This document shows positions 1 to 9,402 of a stretch of 64,000 bases of DNA, in pieces. Each line of letters starts with the position of its first letter. The first letter of the stretch is position 1. This stretch comes from Mobilicoccus massiliensis (GTDB lineage: Bacteria; Actinomycetota; Actinomycetes; Actinomycetales; Dermatophilaceae): the NCBI RefSeq assembly GCF_000826525.2, contig NZ_LN651331.1, positions 528,323 through 592,322 on the forward strand, written 5' to 3'. A program made the translations under genes and the position numbers. Below the pieces are notes generated by a model. The model had not been told where the DNA came from, did no database searches, and saw nothing but the letters and a program-made list of their open reading frames with translations.

Positions 1-714
1 GACGCCGTCGTCGAGCTGGGCGGCGGTCATGTAGAAGGCGGTGGGCAGGTCGACGACGATGCCGTCGATCTGGTGGTTCTTGAGGGCCTGGACGGCGAGG
101 TCGTTGGTGTCGAAGGCGTTGGGCGGGGTGGACGGCTTGATCTGCCCGGTGATGGCGGTGTAGCTGGTGGTGCCGACCTGAGCGCCGAGCTTGGCGCCCG
201 CGAGGTCGGCGACGGCGCGTTTGCCGTCCAGCGGCGACCCCTTGTAGGTGACGACGGTCTGCTGCACGTCGTAGTAGCCGGAGGAGAAGTCGACGGCCTG
301 GCGGCGGTCGTCGCTGATGGAGATCTGGTTGAGGTCGATGTCGAACTTCTTGGGGCCGGGGGCGATGGCCGTGTTGAAGGGGACGACGACCCAGCTGACC
401 TCCTTCTTGTCGAAGCCGAGCTTGTCGGCGACGGCGTAGGCGACGGCCGATTCGTATCCCTTGCCGTTGGCGGGGTCGTCGTCGGCGAACCAGGGCGCGT
501 AGGCGGGCTTGTCGGTGCCGACGGTGAGGGAGCCGGGGGTGACGACCTCGAGCGACCCCTTCTGGCATTCGGTGGTGGCGGCCGTGCCGGTCGCCTGGGG
601 CGTGTCTCCGGTCGGAGCCCCGGGCTGCGCACCGCCGCCGTCGGTGGGCGCACTGCAGGCCGTCAGGGCGGCGAGAGGCGCGAGGAGGAGGGCGAGGGCG
701 AGGCGCTGACGCAT
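1..714 (-). CDS. ABC transporter substrate-binding lipoprotein (amino-acid type), C-terminus beyond left edge
   Basis: Solute-binding protein of an ABC importer, probably for polar or basic amino acids, anchored outside the membrane. The first 20 residues form a lipoprotein signal: a short Arg-containing start, a Leu/Ala core and the lipobox LTAC with the lipid-carrying Cys at residue 20. A Gly/Thr-rich linker follows, then the bacterial SBP family 3 pattern: LTVGTDKPAYAPW, FDIDLNQISISDDRRQAVDFS, GAQVGTTSY and DGIVVDLPTAFY. The frame is open for 238 codons and still open at base 1, so part of lobe 2 is missing; this family is usually 260-300 residues. The permease and ATPase genes presumably lie beyond the edge. 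Ligand specificity cannot be read from the sequence. Confidence 0.85.
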   Translation of the reverse strand, partial: MRQRLALALLLAPLAALTACSAPTDGGGAQPGAPTGDTPQATGTAATTECQKGSLEVVTPGSLTVGTDKPAYAPWFADDDPANGKGYESAVAYAVADKLGFDKKEVSWVVVPFNTAIAPGPKKFDIDLNQISISDDRRQAVDFSSGYYDVQQTVVTYKGSPLDGKRAVADLAGAKLGAQVGTTSYTAITGQIKPSTPPNAFDTNDLAVQALKNHQIDGIVVDLPTAFYMTAAQLDDGV

Positions 715-869
715 GGGGGCCGTCCTTGGAGTTCGAGAGCAGTTCACCGCCCCCGCAGGCAGGAGACGGGGAAGGGCGACGCCACCCTACCCCGCAGTTC
801 GAGAAGGCCAACCTCACCCGAGTGAGGAGCGGAAGACGACGGCCCCGTTACCTTCTTCGCGCCCCGAAG

Positions 870-912
870 ACCCGAAACCCCCTCCGGATGGGCTCCGGAC
901 GGGGTTTCGGGT
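870..912. terminator. Strong hairpin terminator downstream of gcvT
   Basis: The arms CCCGAAACCCC (871-881) and GGGGTTTCGGG (901-911) pair perfectly over 11 bp, and an inner TCCGGA/TCCGGA pair extends the stem around a small loop. It lies between the gcvT stop and the start of the next leftward gene, so it most likely ends gcvT mRNA. There is no clear U-tract, as is common in actinobacteria. Confidence 0.7.
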
Positions 913-992
913 TCTCGTCGCTGCCGAGCGCAGTGAGGCCTGAATCGGTGGAACACGGACGCGCGCGAGCGAAGCGAACACCGCGCGAAGCG

Positions 993-2102
993 TCAGTCGT
1001 GTACTCCGGCCTCGACGAAGGGGGGTTTGGTGACGGTGGCGGGGATGTCGCGGCCGCGGACGTCGATGGTGACGTGGTCGCCTTCTTTGATGCCGCGGTC
1101 GATGAGGGCGAGGGCGATGCCTTTGCGGAGGGTGGGTGACATGGTGCCGGAGGTGACGGTGCCGATCTCGTCGCCGTTGTCGTTCTTGATGGTGCAGCCG
1201 GCGCGGGGGATGCCGCGGCCGTCGACGAGGAGGCCCCAGGAGAGGCGGCAGGTCTTCTCGGCGCGTTGGGCGGCCAGGACGTCCTTGCCCCAGAACTGGT
1301 CCTTGTTCCAGCCGACGGCCCAGCCGGCGCGGGCCATGTTGGGGGTGATGTCCATGGAGAGTTCGTGGCCGTGGAGGGCGTAGCCCATCTCGGTGCGAAG
1401 GGTGTCGCGGGCGCCGAGGCCGCAGGGGAGGCCGTCGTAGGGCTTCATGGCGTCGACGAGGGCGTCCCAGAGTGCCTCGGTGTCCTCCCAGCGGGGGACG
1501 AGTTCGTAGCCCTTCTCGCCGGTGTAGCCCGTGCGGCAGACGGTGAGGGGTTTGCCGTTCCACTCGGCGCGTTCGAACGACATGTACTCCTGGCCGGTGG
1601 GGAGGCCGAGGGCCTGCAGTACCTCGTCGGAGCGGGGGCCCTGCACGGCGATGATGCCGTAGTCCTGGTGCTGGTTCTCGAGTTCGAGACCCTCGGGGAG
1701 CTTCTCGCGCATCCGGCGAACGACCTCGGTGGTGTTGGAGGCGTTGGGGATGAGGAAGACCTCGTCGTCGCTGAAGTAGTACTGGATGAGGTCGTCGACG
1801 ACGCCGCCGGTCTCTTCGTCGCAGCACATCGTGTACTGGGCCTTGGGTGGGGAGACCTTGTGGAGGTCGTTGGTGAAGCAGGCGTTGCAGAAGTCGGCGG
1901 CGCCGGGACCGCGGACGACGGCTTTGCCGAGGTGGGAGACGTCGAAGATCCCGACGCGTTCACGCACGGCCTCGTGTTCCTTGAGGACGCCCCCGCCGGG
2001 GTATTCGATGGGCATGAGCCATCCGCCGAAGTCGGCCATCTTGGCGCCGAGTGCCGTGTGGCGTGCGTGCAGCGGGGAGGTGAGGAGGTCGGTCTCTGTC
2101 AT
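993..2102 (-). CDS. gcvT: Aminomethyltransferase, glycine cleavage system T protein
   Basis: T protein of the glycine cleavage system: it transfers the methylene group from aminomethyl-lipoyl H protein to tetrahydrofolate, releasing ammonia. The 369-residue length is normal for the family. Recognisable motifs are KMADFGGWLMPIEYPGG near the N-terminus, FDVSHLGK, the folate-site RTGYTGEKGYEL and RTEMGYALHGHEL. The ATG at 2102 begins MTETDLLTSPLHARH, where homologues start; the frame stays open far upstream but without family similarity. There is no strong ribosome binding site, so a short or absent leader is possible. The gene stands alone: gcvH and gcvP are not in the window. It is divergent from the Rieske gene across about 200 bp. 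Confidence 0.95.
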   Translation of the reverse strand: MTETDLLTSPLHARHTALGAKMADFGGWLMPIEYPGGGVLKEHEAVRERVGIFDVSHLGKAVVRGPGAADFCNACFTNDLHKVSPPKAQYTMCCDEETGGVVDDLIQYYFSDDEVFLIPNASNTTEVVRRMREKLPEGLELENQHQDYGIIAVQGPRSDEVLQALGLPTGQEYMSFERAEWNGKPLTVCRTGYTGEKGYELVPRWEDTEALWDALVDAMKPYDGLPCGLGARDTLRTEMGYALHGHELSMDITPNMARAGWAVGWNKDQFWGKDVLAAQRAEKTCRLSWGLLVDGRGIPRAGCTIKNDNGDEIGTVTSGTMSPTLRKGIALALIDRGIKEGDHVTIDVRGRDIPATVTKPPFVEAGVHD

Positions 2103-2300
2103 ACGGCCACGGTAGACGCACGCGCCGTCGATATTCTCGGGGTTGGCGCGAACCGCGGCGGGACTGGGCGGGACTGGCTGGATGGTTGGTGGCGCGTGGC
2201 GGGTGGCCGCGTCTCGTCTTGCGGCCGGTAGGGGGCGCTCGTAGCCTCGGGAGCCCGGCCCGGCGTGATCCGTGCCGTACCAACCGATGAGGTGAACGTC

Positions 2301-3161
2301 GTGATCGTGCAGATGATCGACAGGCTGATCGGCAGGATCGGCAAGTCCAAGGCGCTCGATGCGGTCGGCAAGCCGGTCGCGAGCGAGGTCCAGAAGTTGA
2401 CGGAGCCCACTGTCGTGCGCAACGCGTTGTCGGGGTCGTGGCTCGGTCATCCGCTCCACCCGGTGCTCACGGATGTGCCGATCGGGGCCTTCACGATGGC
2501 GACGGCACTGGACGTGTCGATGGGCGATGAGGGGGCGGCAGCGGCGAAGCGCCTCGTCGGGCTCGGCCTGCTCGCCTCCGCTCCGGCGGCGTGGTCGGGT
2601 GCCTCCGACTGGTCGACGTTGCACGGCGCGATCCAGCGGGTCGGCCTCGTGCACGGCGCGCTCAACGGCGCGGCGACGGGCCTGCAGGTCATGTCGTGGT
2701 TCGCGCGCGGGCGTGGCCACCGCGGCACGGGCACGATGCTGAGTCTCGGCGCCGTCGGCCTCACGGTCGGAGCCGCCTACCTCGGTGGCCATCTCAGCTT
2801 CGTCAGAGGTGTGGGCGTCAGTCACGAAGCCTTCCAGACGCGCAAGTCCGGCTGGACCGACGTCGCCGGCGCCGACGAGCTCATCGAGGGCCGACCCAAG
2901 CGGGTCATGGTGGGCGAGACTCCGGTCGTGATCGTGCGCAAGGGCGGCCACGACCACGCGTTGTCGGCCACGTGCAGCCACGCCGGCGGTCCGCTCGACG
3001 AGGGGAACGTCGAGGGCGACTGCATCGAGTGTCCGTGGCACGGGAGCCGGTTCCGTCTCGCCGATGGCGAGGTCGAGCGCGGACCCGCCTCGATCGCCCA
3101 GCCCGCGTGGCACGTACGCACCGAGGGTGATCGGATCCAGGTGCGTCCGGCGCCGCGCTGA
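2301..3161 (+). CDS. Membrane protein with DUF2231 domain fused to a Rieske [2Fe-2S] domain
   Basis: The N-terminal two thirds is a DUF2231-type membrane module: the entry motif GHPLHPVLTDVPIGAF followed by hydrophobic helices around residues 45-165. The C-terminal about 100 residues are a Rieske ferredoxin domain with both cluster motifs, CSHAGG (Cys225, His227) and CPWHGSRF (Cys244, His247), so it should bind a [2Fe-2S] cluster. The GTG at 2301 is chosen because AGGTGA (2290-2295) lies 5 nt upstream; an ATG at 2265 lacks such a site. The likely role is membrane-associated electron transfer, with unknown partner. Nothing nearby is an oxygenase subunit, so a classical ring-hydroxylating system is unlikely. 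Confidence 0.8.
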   Translation: MIVQMIDRLIGRIGKSKALDAVGKPVASEVQKLTEPTVVRNALSGSWLGHPLHPVLTDVPIGAFTMATALDVSMGDEGAAAAKRLVGLGLLASAPAAWSGASDWSTLHGAIQRVGLVHGALNGAATGLQVMSWFARGRGHRGTGTMLSLGAVGLTVGAAYLGGHLSFVRGVGVSHEAFQTRKSGWTDVAGADELIEGRPKRVMVGETPVVIVRKGGHDHALSATCSHAGGPLDEGNVEGDCIECPWHGSRFRLADGEVERGPASIAQPAWHVRTEGDRIQVRPAPR

Positions 3162-3533
3162 CGGTGGACTGCTGCCGCCGCCCGCCGCCCGGAACGGTGC
3201 ACAGGAGCCCGCGACACACGCTCCCGTGACGACGACGCAGGCCTTACGCCTTCCGGTCGGCGCCACTTTGCGCGGGTTCGCACGCGCGGAGCGCAGGCAT
3301 GGCATCCTACGAGGCAGAGAGCCCGACGACCGCTCGGGCGTCCCTCGTGACGACCGAGCAGTTCATCGATCTCGGCGCCCAGAAGATGCGCCCGGCCCGT
3401 CCGGCCCGACGACCTGATCGAGCACATCGTCCCGACGGATTGCGCTCGGGCGGGGCGTCGTCCGACGACCTTCCCGGCTGTGCCGCCCGCCCGGGCGAGT
3501 GCCGGGTCTCACCCCCGATCACAGGAGGACCAC
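3162..3533. other. 372-bp intergenic stretch, no gene recognised
   Basis: This lies between the Rieske gene and pepA. A short ATG frame beginning at 3299 has no recognisable similarity, runs out of frame into pepA and has no ribosome binding site. The end holds the pepA Shine-Dalgarno AGGAGG (3523-3528). The rest is probably the pepA promoter and leader. Confidence 0.5.
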
Positions 3534-5114
3534 GTGAAGCTCAGCTTCGCCACCATCGCCCCCGATTCGGTCAAGGCCGACGCGCTCGTCGTCTTCATGC
3601 GGCCTGCGGCCGACAAGGGTGGGACGCCGCGGCTGGTCGCGGCGGACGCGCTACCCGGTGCGTCGGTGTCGCACGTCGAGAACGCTCTTTCCGGCCTGAA
3701 GGCGAAGGGCCGGGCCGACGAGGTCGTCACGTTGACGTCGGTGCCCAAGGTCGCCGCTTCGGTGGTCGTCGTGACGGGCCTCGGCACGGCCGCCGGCGAG
3801 GCCGCACCCACCCACGAGGAGGCGCGTCGCGCTGCCGGCGCGGCGGCTCGCGCCCTGACAGGTCGTGCGAACGCGGCCGTCGTCCTGCCGGTCGCCACGC
3901 CCGAGTTCGCCGCCGCGGTCACCGGCGGCCTCGTGTTGGGTGCGTACCGGTTCGACACCCACCGCGGAGCCAAGGCCCGCGCCGCGGCCGAATCCGCGGT
4001 CGGCGAGATCGCGCTCGTCGCCGGCAAGAAGGCACTCAAGGGCGGGCTCGACGGTGATGGCGGCAAGGTCACCGAGACCACCATGAGCGAGGCCGTCGCC
4101 GCTGCCGAGACCGTCGCCCGCTACCAGTGCTGGGCCCGCGACCTCGTCAACACCGCCCCCAACCAGCTCTACCCGGCCTCCTTCGCCGACCTCGTGCAGC
4201 GTGCGGCCGGCAAGGGCGTGAAGGTCGAGGTCCTCGACGAGAAGCAGCTCCTCGACGGCGGCTTCGACGGCCTCGTCGCGGTGGGTCAGGGTTCGACCCG
4301 TCCTCCGCGCCTGGTCAAGATGACCTACGCGCCCCGCAAGGCCGGCGCCTCGCTCGCGTACGTCGGCAAGGGCATCACGTTCGACTCCGGTGGCCTGTCG
4401 CTCAAGCCCGCCGCGTCGATGATGACGATGAAGTCCGACATGGGCGGAGCCGCCGCCGTCGCGGGTGCCGTGCTCGCGATCGCCGCCCTCGGCCTGCCCG
4501 TGGCCGTCACCGGCTACCTCTGCCTCGCGGAGAACATGCCGAGCGGCGGTGCGACGCGCCCCGGCGACGTCATCACCCAGCGTGGTGGACTCACCGTCGA
4601 GGTCCTCAACACCGACGCCGAGGGCCGTCTCGTCCTCGCCGACGGCATCGCCCTCGCGGCGGAGTCGGCTCCCGACGCGATCGTCGACATCGCGACGCTC
4701 ACCGGCGCGCAGATCGTCGCGCTCGGCAAGCGCACGGCCGCCGTCCTCGCCAACGACGACGAGTTGCAGGGGGCCCTCACCCAGGCCGCCGCCGACGCCG
4801 GCGAGTCGGTGTGGCCGCTGCCCATCGTCGAGGAGGTCCGCGGTCACCTCGACAGCACCGTCGCCGACATGAAGAACATCGGCGAGGCCGGTACGGCCGG
4901 CACGCTGGCGGCGGCGGCGTTCCTGCGCGAGTTCGCCACCCCCACCGACGAGGGCAAGAAGCAGGCGGCCACCCGCACACAGCCGTGGGGGCACATCGAC
5001 ATCGCCGGCCCGTCGTTCAACGAGGGCGGCGTCTACGGCTACACGGGCAAGGGCGGCACGGGCTTCGGTGTGCCGACGTTGGTCGAGTTCGCCCGCGGGT
5101 ACGTCACCGACTGA
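3534..5114 (+). CDS. pepA: Leucyl aminopeptidase (cytosolic M17 family)
   Basis: Cytosolic di-zinc/manganese aminopeptidase removing N-terminal residues from peptides; the family works as a hexamer. The 526-residue protein has the M17 N-terminal domain (to about residue 180) and the C-terminal catalytic domain. The metal and catalytic motifs are VGKGITFDSGG with Lys279 and the signature NTDAEGRL beginning at Asn359, followed by LADGI. The GTG at 3534 is taken as start because a perfect AGGAGG sits 5 nt upstream; earlier in-frame codons lack one. PepA next to the lpdA/sucB/lip cluster is typical of actinomycetes. A long hairpin downstream suggests transcription ends there. Confidence 0.95.
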   Translation: MKLSFATIAPDSVKADALVVFMRPAADKGGTPRLVAADALPGASVSHVENALSGLKAKGRADEVVTLTSVPKVAASVVVVTGLGTAAGEAAPTHEEARRAAGAAARALTGRANAAVVLPVATPEFAAAVTGGLVLGAYRFDTHRGAKARAAAESAVGEIALVAGKKALKGGLDGDGGKVTETTMSEAVAAAETVARYQCWARDLVNTAPNQLYPASFADLVQRAAGKGVKVEVLDEKQLLDGGFDGLVAVGQGSTRPPRLVKMTYAPRKAGASLAYVGKGITFDSGGLSLKPAASMMTMKSDMGGAAAVAGAVLAIAALGLPVAVTGYLCLAENMPSGGATRPGDVITQRGGLTVEVLNTDAEGRLVLADGIALAAESAPDAIVDIATLTGAQIVALGKRTAAVLANDDELQGALTQAAADAGESVWPLPIVEEVRGHLDSTVADMKNIGEAGTAGTLAAAAFLREFATPTDEGKKQAATRTQPWGHIDIAGPSFNEGGVYGYTGKGGTGFGVPTLVEFARGYVTD

Positions 5115-5132
5115 CGTCTTCGGCCGCTCACC

Positions 5133-5193
5133 ACGGGCGGGTCCGTCCTCCTCACCGGTACGAGCCGGCGAGGGCAGGGGCGGACCCGCCCGT
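5133..5193 (+). terminator. Long hairpin after pepA
   Basis: ACGGGCGGGTCCG (5133-5145) is the exact reverse complement of CGGACCCGCCCGT (5181-5193). The intervening bases contain a second weaker inverted repeat (CTCACCGG / CCGGCGAG). It is positioned 18 nt past the pepA stop and is probably its terminator. Confidence 0.65.
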
Positions 5194-5195
5194 TC

Positions 5196-5285
5196 GCGTG
5201 CACGACACGCACCCGCCCCTCCTCCCGCCCTGCTCCGCCCCGCGTGCACGACACGCACCCGCCCCTCCTCCCGCCCTGCTCCGCC
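5196..5285. repeat. 44-bp direct tandem repeat, two copies
   Basis: Two identical 44-bp copies (5196-5239 and 5242-5285) separated by CC, each beginning GCGTGCACGACACGCACCCG and ending CTGCTCCGCC. The repeat follows the pepA hairpin and precedes the acyltransferase gene. It is not translated in any convincing frame. The region 5115-5548 otherwise shows no gene; it should hold the acyltransferase promoter. Confidence 0.85.
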
Positions 5286-5548
5286 TTGCCCCGCAGAGTG
5301 TCCCGTACGTGCTCGTGGGCGGTCGTCGTCCCCTCTGACCTGCCTCATCACGCACGTGCTTGGCCCGGTCGAACGACGAAAACCCCTCAGTTCCACCCCG
5401 ACTCGTGACGAACAGGCTCCCGATGGGCCTTCCCTCGGGCGGATGCGGGACCCCCGCCTGCCACCCGCCCGGCCCGTCGGTCCTGTCGTCGGTCGAGGAG
5501 AGCACGGGTGTTCCCACGTCTGGTCGTCCCGGCCACGAGGGCGGCTCG

Positions 5549-7729
5549 ATGAGCCGCTCCCGCGTCGACTCCCTCGACGGCCTGCGGACGATCGCCGTGC
5601 TGCTCGTCGTCGCCTTCCACGTCGGGGTTCCCGGGTTCGCCGGGGGCTACCTCGGGGTCGATGTCTTCTTCGTCCTCTCGGGGTTCCTCATCACGACCTT
5701 GCTGGTCAAGGAGCTCGGTGCGACCGGTCGCATCGACCTGGGGCGTTTCTGGTCGCGCCGCGCGCTGCGCCTCATGCCCGCCTCGCTTCTCGTCGTGCTC
5801 GCCGTCGTCGTGTGGGCCCTGTTCGTCGCCCCGCCCTACCGTCGCCCCGGCATCGGCGCCGATGCGCTGTGGTCGCTGCTCTACGTCGGCAACTGGCGCT
5901 TCATCGGCTCGGCGGGCTACTTCAGCGACGACGGCACGAGTTCGCCGTTGTTGCACGTGTGGTCCCTCGCCGTCGAGGAGCAGTTCTACCTGGCCTGGCC
6001 GCTCGTGCTCACGGTCGTCGGCGCGCTCGTCCGGCAGCGGGTGGGCCGCGGGGATCGGGGCGTCGTCGACTCCGCCACTCGCCTGGAGGGCGAACGCCGC
6101 CGCCGTCGCGCCGCCGCCGTCGCCACGGGATGCACCGCGCTCGCACTGGCGGTCGCCTCCGCCGTCTGGCTGCACGCGCTCTACGACCCCGCCGCTCCGG
6201 AGCGCGCGTACATGGGCACCGACACCAAGGTCTTCGAGCCCCTCATCGGGGCGGTCGCGGCGGCCCTGCTCACGCGCGAACGCGTCCAGCGCCTCGTCGT
6301 GCGCCATCACGCCACTCTCATGGCCGGTGGCCTGGCCGGCCTGGGGATCGGTGTCGCGACCCTGGGTGGGCCCTCCCCTCTCTACTTCGGCGGTGGTGCC
6401 GTGGCGTTCTCGATCTGCTGCGCCGTGCTCGTGGCCGCCGCCACCGCCGGAGGCAACGGCCACCTCGTCGCCAGGACGCTCGGACTCCCGCCGCTCGCCT
6501 ACGTCGGCCGGATCTCCTACGGGGTCTACCTCTGGCACTGGCCGCTGACCGTGTGGATCCTCGGCGACCACACCGGCTTCGAGCCGTGGCGGGCGCTTCT
6601 CGTCGTCGTGCTCACCCTCGCCGTCGCCTCGGTGAGCTATCACGTCGTCGAACTCCCGCTGCGCACCGGCGGGCTCACCCGCATCACTCCTCTGCAACTC
6701 CTGCCGGTCGGCGTGGGCACCCTGGCCGCGAGCGTCGTCATCTCCACGGCCCTCGGCGGCACCGCTCTCAGCCGGTTCAACCCCCTCACCGAGCACATGG
6801 CGGCGTCCATGGCGTCCAGCGGCGCCCGGCAGGACACGATGGTCGTCGTCGGCGACAGCGTCATGCGCCGTCTCACCCCCACCCTGGCGACGGAGGCCGC
6901 CACACGCGGAATCACCGTGCTCGACGCCGCCCGTGGTGGCTGCCCGGCCCTCACGGTGCCCGCCCTCGCCCCCGACGGCACACTCCTCGCCAAGGGCGCC
7001 TGCACCGACAAGGTCCGTGCCGCTCAGGACGAGGCGATCGCGCAGCACCACCCCGGAACCGTCTTGTGGTGGTCGCGCTACGAACTCGCCGACCGCCGCG
7101 GCGACGACGGTCGCCTTCTGCGTGCCGGCACTCCGGAGTTCTGGGCGGCGCAGCGAGCGTCGTTCGTCGCGGACGCCGCCCGGCTCACCTCCCACGGCGC
7201 GCGCCTCGTCGTCGTCCTCACCGACCGGCCGGGCATCGGCCTCGCCTCGCGCTGCACGCCCGACCGGTGCGATCCCTTCCTCCACCGCCTCTGGTACGAC
7301 GACGAACTGCGCCGCACCTGGAACACACTCGTCACCGAGGTCGCCGCCGACGACCCGCGGATCGAGACGATCGCGCTCGACGACGTCTTCTGCCGCGACG
7401 ACGCCGTGCCCTGCGACGATCGCCTGCCTCTCGACGCGAGCGGACTCCCCCGCGACCACACCCCACCGGGCGCCGGCGCGGCGGCGGCCGCACCGAGTTC
7501 GGTCCCGGGCTCGACGCCGGGCTCCGGCATCACCCCCGCGTCCCGCGGTTCGGTGAGCAGCGGCAGACCGCCCGCGGCTGCGCACGTCGTGCCCCGCACC
7601 CGCTCCCGCGTGGACGCCGCCGAGCTCACCGGCCTCGCGCGCCCCGACGGGTCGCACTTCTCCCCCGAGGCGGCGCCCGCCGTCTGTACCGCACTGCTCG
7701 ATCGCGTGGCGGCCGCGATCCGGGGCTGA
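5549..7729 (+). CDS. Membrane acyltransferase (OafA/YrhL type) with C-terminal SGNH hydrolase domain
   Basis: An integral membrane O-acyltransferase likely to acetylate a cell-surface glycan or peptidoglycan. Residues 1-400 form the acyltransferase-3 domain: DSLDGLRTIAVLLVVAFH at the start, GVDVFFVLSGFLITTLL, RFWSRRALRLMPA, and LWHWPLTVWIL in a late helix, with about ten membrane segments. The extracytoplasmic C-terminal half is an SGNH domain with the nucleophile motif VVVGDS (Ser437) and the catalytic pair in DGSHFSP (Asp700, His703). Between them is a low-complexity Ala/Pro/Gly/Ser stretch (about residues 640-680). The start ATG at 5549 has GAGGG upstream and sits just before the conserved motif; the frame is open earlier but without similarity. 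The gene appears monocistronic and the substrate is unknown. Confidence 0.88.
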   Translation: MSRSRVDSLDGLRTIAVLLVVAFHVGVPGFAGGYLGVDVFFVLSGFLITTLLVKELGATGRIDLGRFWSRRALRLMPASLLVVLAVVVWALFVAPPYRRPGIGADALWSLLYVGNWRFIGSAGYFSDDGTSSPLLHVWSLAVEEQFYLAWPLVLTVVGALVRQRVGRGDRGVVDSATRLEGERRRRRAAAVATGCTALALAVASAVWLHALYDPAAPERAYMGTDTKVFEPLIGAVAAALLTRERVQRLVVRHHATLMAGGLAGLGIGVATLGGPSPLYFGGGAVAFSICCAVLVAAATAGGNGHLVARTLGLPPLAYVGRISYGVYLWHWPLTVWILGDHTGFEPWRALLVVVLTLAVASVSYHVVELPLRTGGLTRITPLQLLPVGVGTLAASVVISTALGGTALSRFNPLTEHMAASMASSGARQDTMVVVGDSVMRRLTPTLATEAATRGITVLDAARGGCPALTVPALAPDGTLLAKGACTDKVRAAQDEAIAQHHPGTVLWWSRYELADRRGDDGRLLRAGTPEFWAAQRASFVADAARLTSHGARLVVVLTDRPGIGLASRCTPDRCDPFLHRLWYDDELRRTWNTLVTEVAADDPRIETIALDDVFCRDDAVPCDDRLPLDASGLPRDHTPPGAGAAAAAPSSVPGSTPGSGITPASRGSVSSGRPPAAAHVVPRTRSRVDAAELTGLARPDGSHFSPEAAPAVCTALLDRVAAAIRG

Positions 7730-7871
7730 AAGGGAGCGTTCCTCCAGCGTCCGTGCGAGGATGAGGCCCGTCGCGCCCCCGTGACCCGGGAGGCCGCACC
7801 GCCGGCGCCGGCATCCACGGCGTCGTGCCGGACTGGACCGTGCATCGCCGCCGGAGAAGGAGCCGCTCAGC

Positions 7872-9266
7872 ATGACCGACAGCAGCGAGACCTACGACCT
7901 CGTCATCCTGGGCGGAGGCAGCGGCGGATACGCGTGCGCGCTGCGTGCCGCGCAACTCGGCCTGAGCGTCGCGCTGGTGGAGAAGGACAAGCTGGGCGGC
8001 ACCTGCCTCCACAAGGGCTGCATCCCGACCAAGGCCCTGCTGCACGCGGCCGAGGTGGCGGACTCCACGCGCGAGAGTGCCAAGTTCGGCGTCAAGGCCA
8101 CCCTCGAGGGCATCGACATGCCGGGCGTCCACACCTACAAGGACGGGGTCATCGGCCGGTTGCACAAGGGCCTGCAGGGTCTCGTGAAGGCCGCGAAGGT
8201 CACCTACGTCGAGGGCGCGGGCAAGGTCGTCGGCAAGGACGACGCGGGCACGGCCGTCGAGGTCGACGGCCGCCGTCTCGTCGGACGCACTCTCGTGCTC
8301 GCCACCGGTTCGCGTCCGGTCACCCTGCCCGGCATCGAGATCACCGGCCGCGTGATGACGAGCGAGGGCGCGCTGACCCTGCAGGAGGTCCCGCAGCGGG
8401 TCGTCGTCCTCGGCGGCGGCGTCATCGGTTGCGAACTCGCCTCCGTCTTCGCGTCGTTCGGTTCGACGGTGACGATCGTCGAGGCCCTCCCCCGCCTGCT
8501 CGCACCCGAGGAGCCGTCGATCTCCAAGACGCTCGAACGCAGCTTCAAGAAGCGCAAGATCGGCGTCAAGACGAACACCCGTTGCGCCGCCGTCACGCAG
8601 AACGACGACGTCGCCACCGTGGAACTCGACAACGGCGAGAAGCTCGAGGCCGACCTCGTGCTCGTCGCGGTCGGTCGCGGCCCGGTCACCGACGGACTCG
8701 GGTACGAGGAGCTCGGCCTCGAGATGGAACGCGGGTTCGTCCTCGCCGACGAGCGCTGCCGCACCAACGTCGAGGGTGTGCGGGCCGTCGGTGACATCGT
8801 CCCCGGCCTGCAGCTCGCGCACCGCGGGTTCGCCCAGGGCATCCTCGTCGCCGAGGACATCGCCGGTCTCGACCCCGAGCCCATCGAGGAGTCCGGCATC
8901 CCCCGCATCACCTACACCGACCCCGAGGTCGCCTCCGTCGGCGTCACCGAGGCCAAGGCCAAGGAGGTGCACGGCGACGACGCCGTCGAGGCCATCGAAT
9001 TCAACCTCGGCGGCAACGGCAAGTCCCAGATGCTCGCCACGTCCGGCTTCGTCAAGGTCGTGCGGGTCAAGGACGGCCCCGTCGTCGGCATCCACATGAT
9101 CGGCGCCCGGATGGGCGAACAGATCGGCGAGGCCCAGCTCATCGTCGGATGGGAGGCCCTCCCCGAGGAGGTCGCCCAGTTCGTCCACGCCCACCCCACC
9201 CAGAACGAGGCGCTCGGCGAGGCCCACATGGCCCTCGCCGGCAAGCCGCTGCACGCCCATGCCTGA
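7872..9266 (+). CDS. lpdA: Dihydrolipoyl dehydrogenase (E3)
   Basis: FAD- and NAD-dependent E3 subunit that reoxidises dihydrolipoyl groups of 2-oxoacid dehydrogenase complexes. The length of 464 residues is standard. It shows the FAD-binding start LVILGGGSGGYACALRAA, the redox disulfide in GGTCLHKGCIPTK (Cys45 and Cys50), the NAD-binding VVVLGGGVIGCELASVF, the second FAD motif RAVGDIV, and the catalytic His-Glu motif HAHPTQNEALGEAH near the C-terminus. GGAGAAGGAG lies upstream of the ATG. It precedes sucB by 136 bp in the same direction, so E3 and E2 are likely co-expressed; lipB and lipA downstream supply the lipoyl cofactor. Confidence 0.96.
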   Translation: MTDSSETYDLVILGGGSGGYACALRAAQLGLSVALVEKDKLGGTCLHKGCIPTKALLHAAEVADSTRESAKFGVKATLEGIDMPGVHTYKDGVIGRLHKGLQGLVKAAKVTYVEGAGKVVGKDDAGTAVEVDGRRLVGRTLVLATGSRPVTLPGIEITGRVMTSEGALTLQEVPQRVVVLGGGVIGCELASVFASFGSTVTIVEALPRLLAPEEPSISKTLERSFKKRKIGVKTNTRCAAVTQNDDVATVELDNGEKLEADLVLVAVGRGPVTDGLGYEELGLEMERGFVLADERCRTNVEGVRAVGDIVPGLQLAHRGFAQGILVAEDIAGLDPEPIEESGIPRITYTDPEVASVGVTEAKAKEVHGDDAVEAIEFNLGGNGKSQMLATSGFVKVVRVKDGPVVGIHMIGARMGEQIGEAQLIVGWEALPEEVAQFVHAHPTQNEALGEAHMALAGKPLHAHA

Positions 9267-9402
9267 GTCGTCGCTCCCATCGGGACCGACATCCCGCACG
9301 ACATCCCGCACGACGCCGGAAGGGGCACCGGCCCGCCGCAGGCGGCGAACGGTTCTCTCCTAGACTCGTCGACAACACCGCACACCCGAGGAGACACGAG
9401 AA

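Noticed and set aside
3299-3533. ATG frame before pepA beginning MASYEAESPTTARAS
   Set aside because: It has no ribosome binding site or similarity and continues out of frame into pepA; probably chance.
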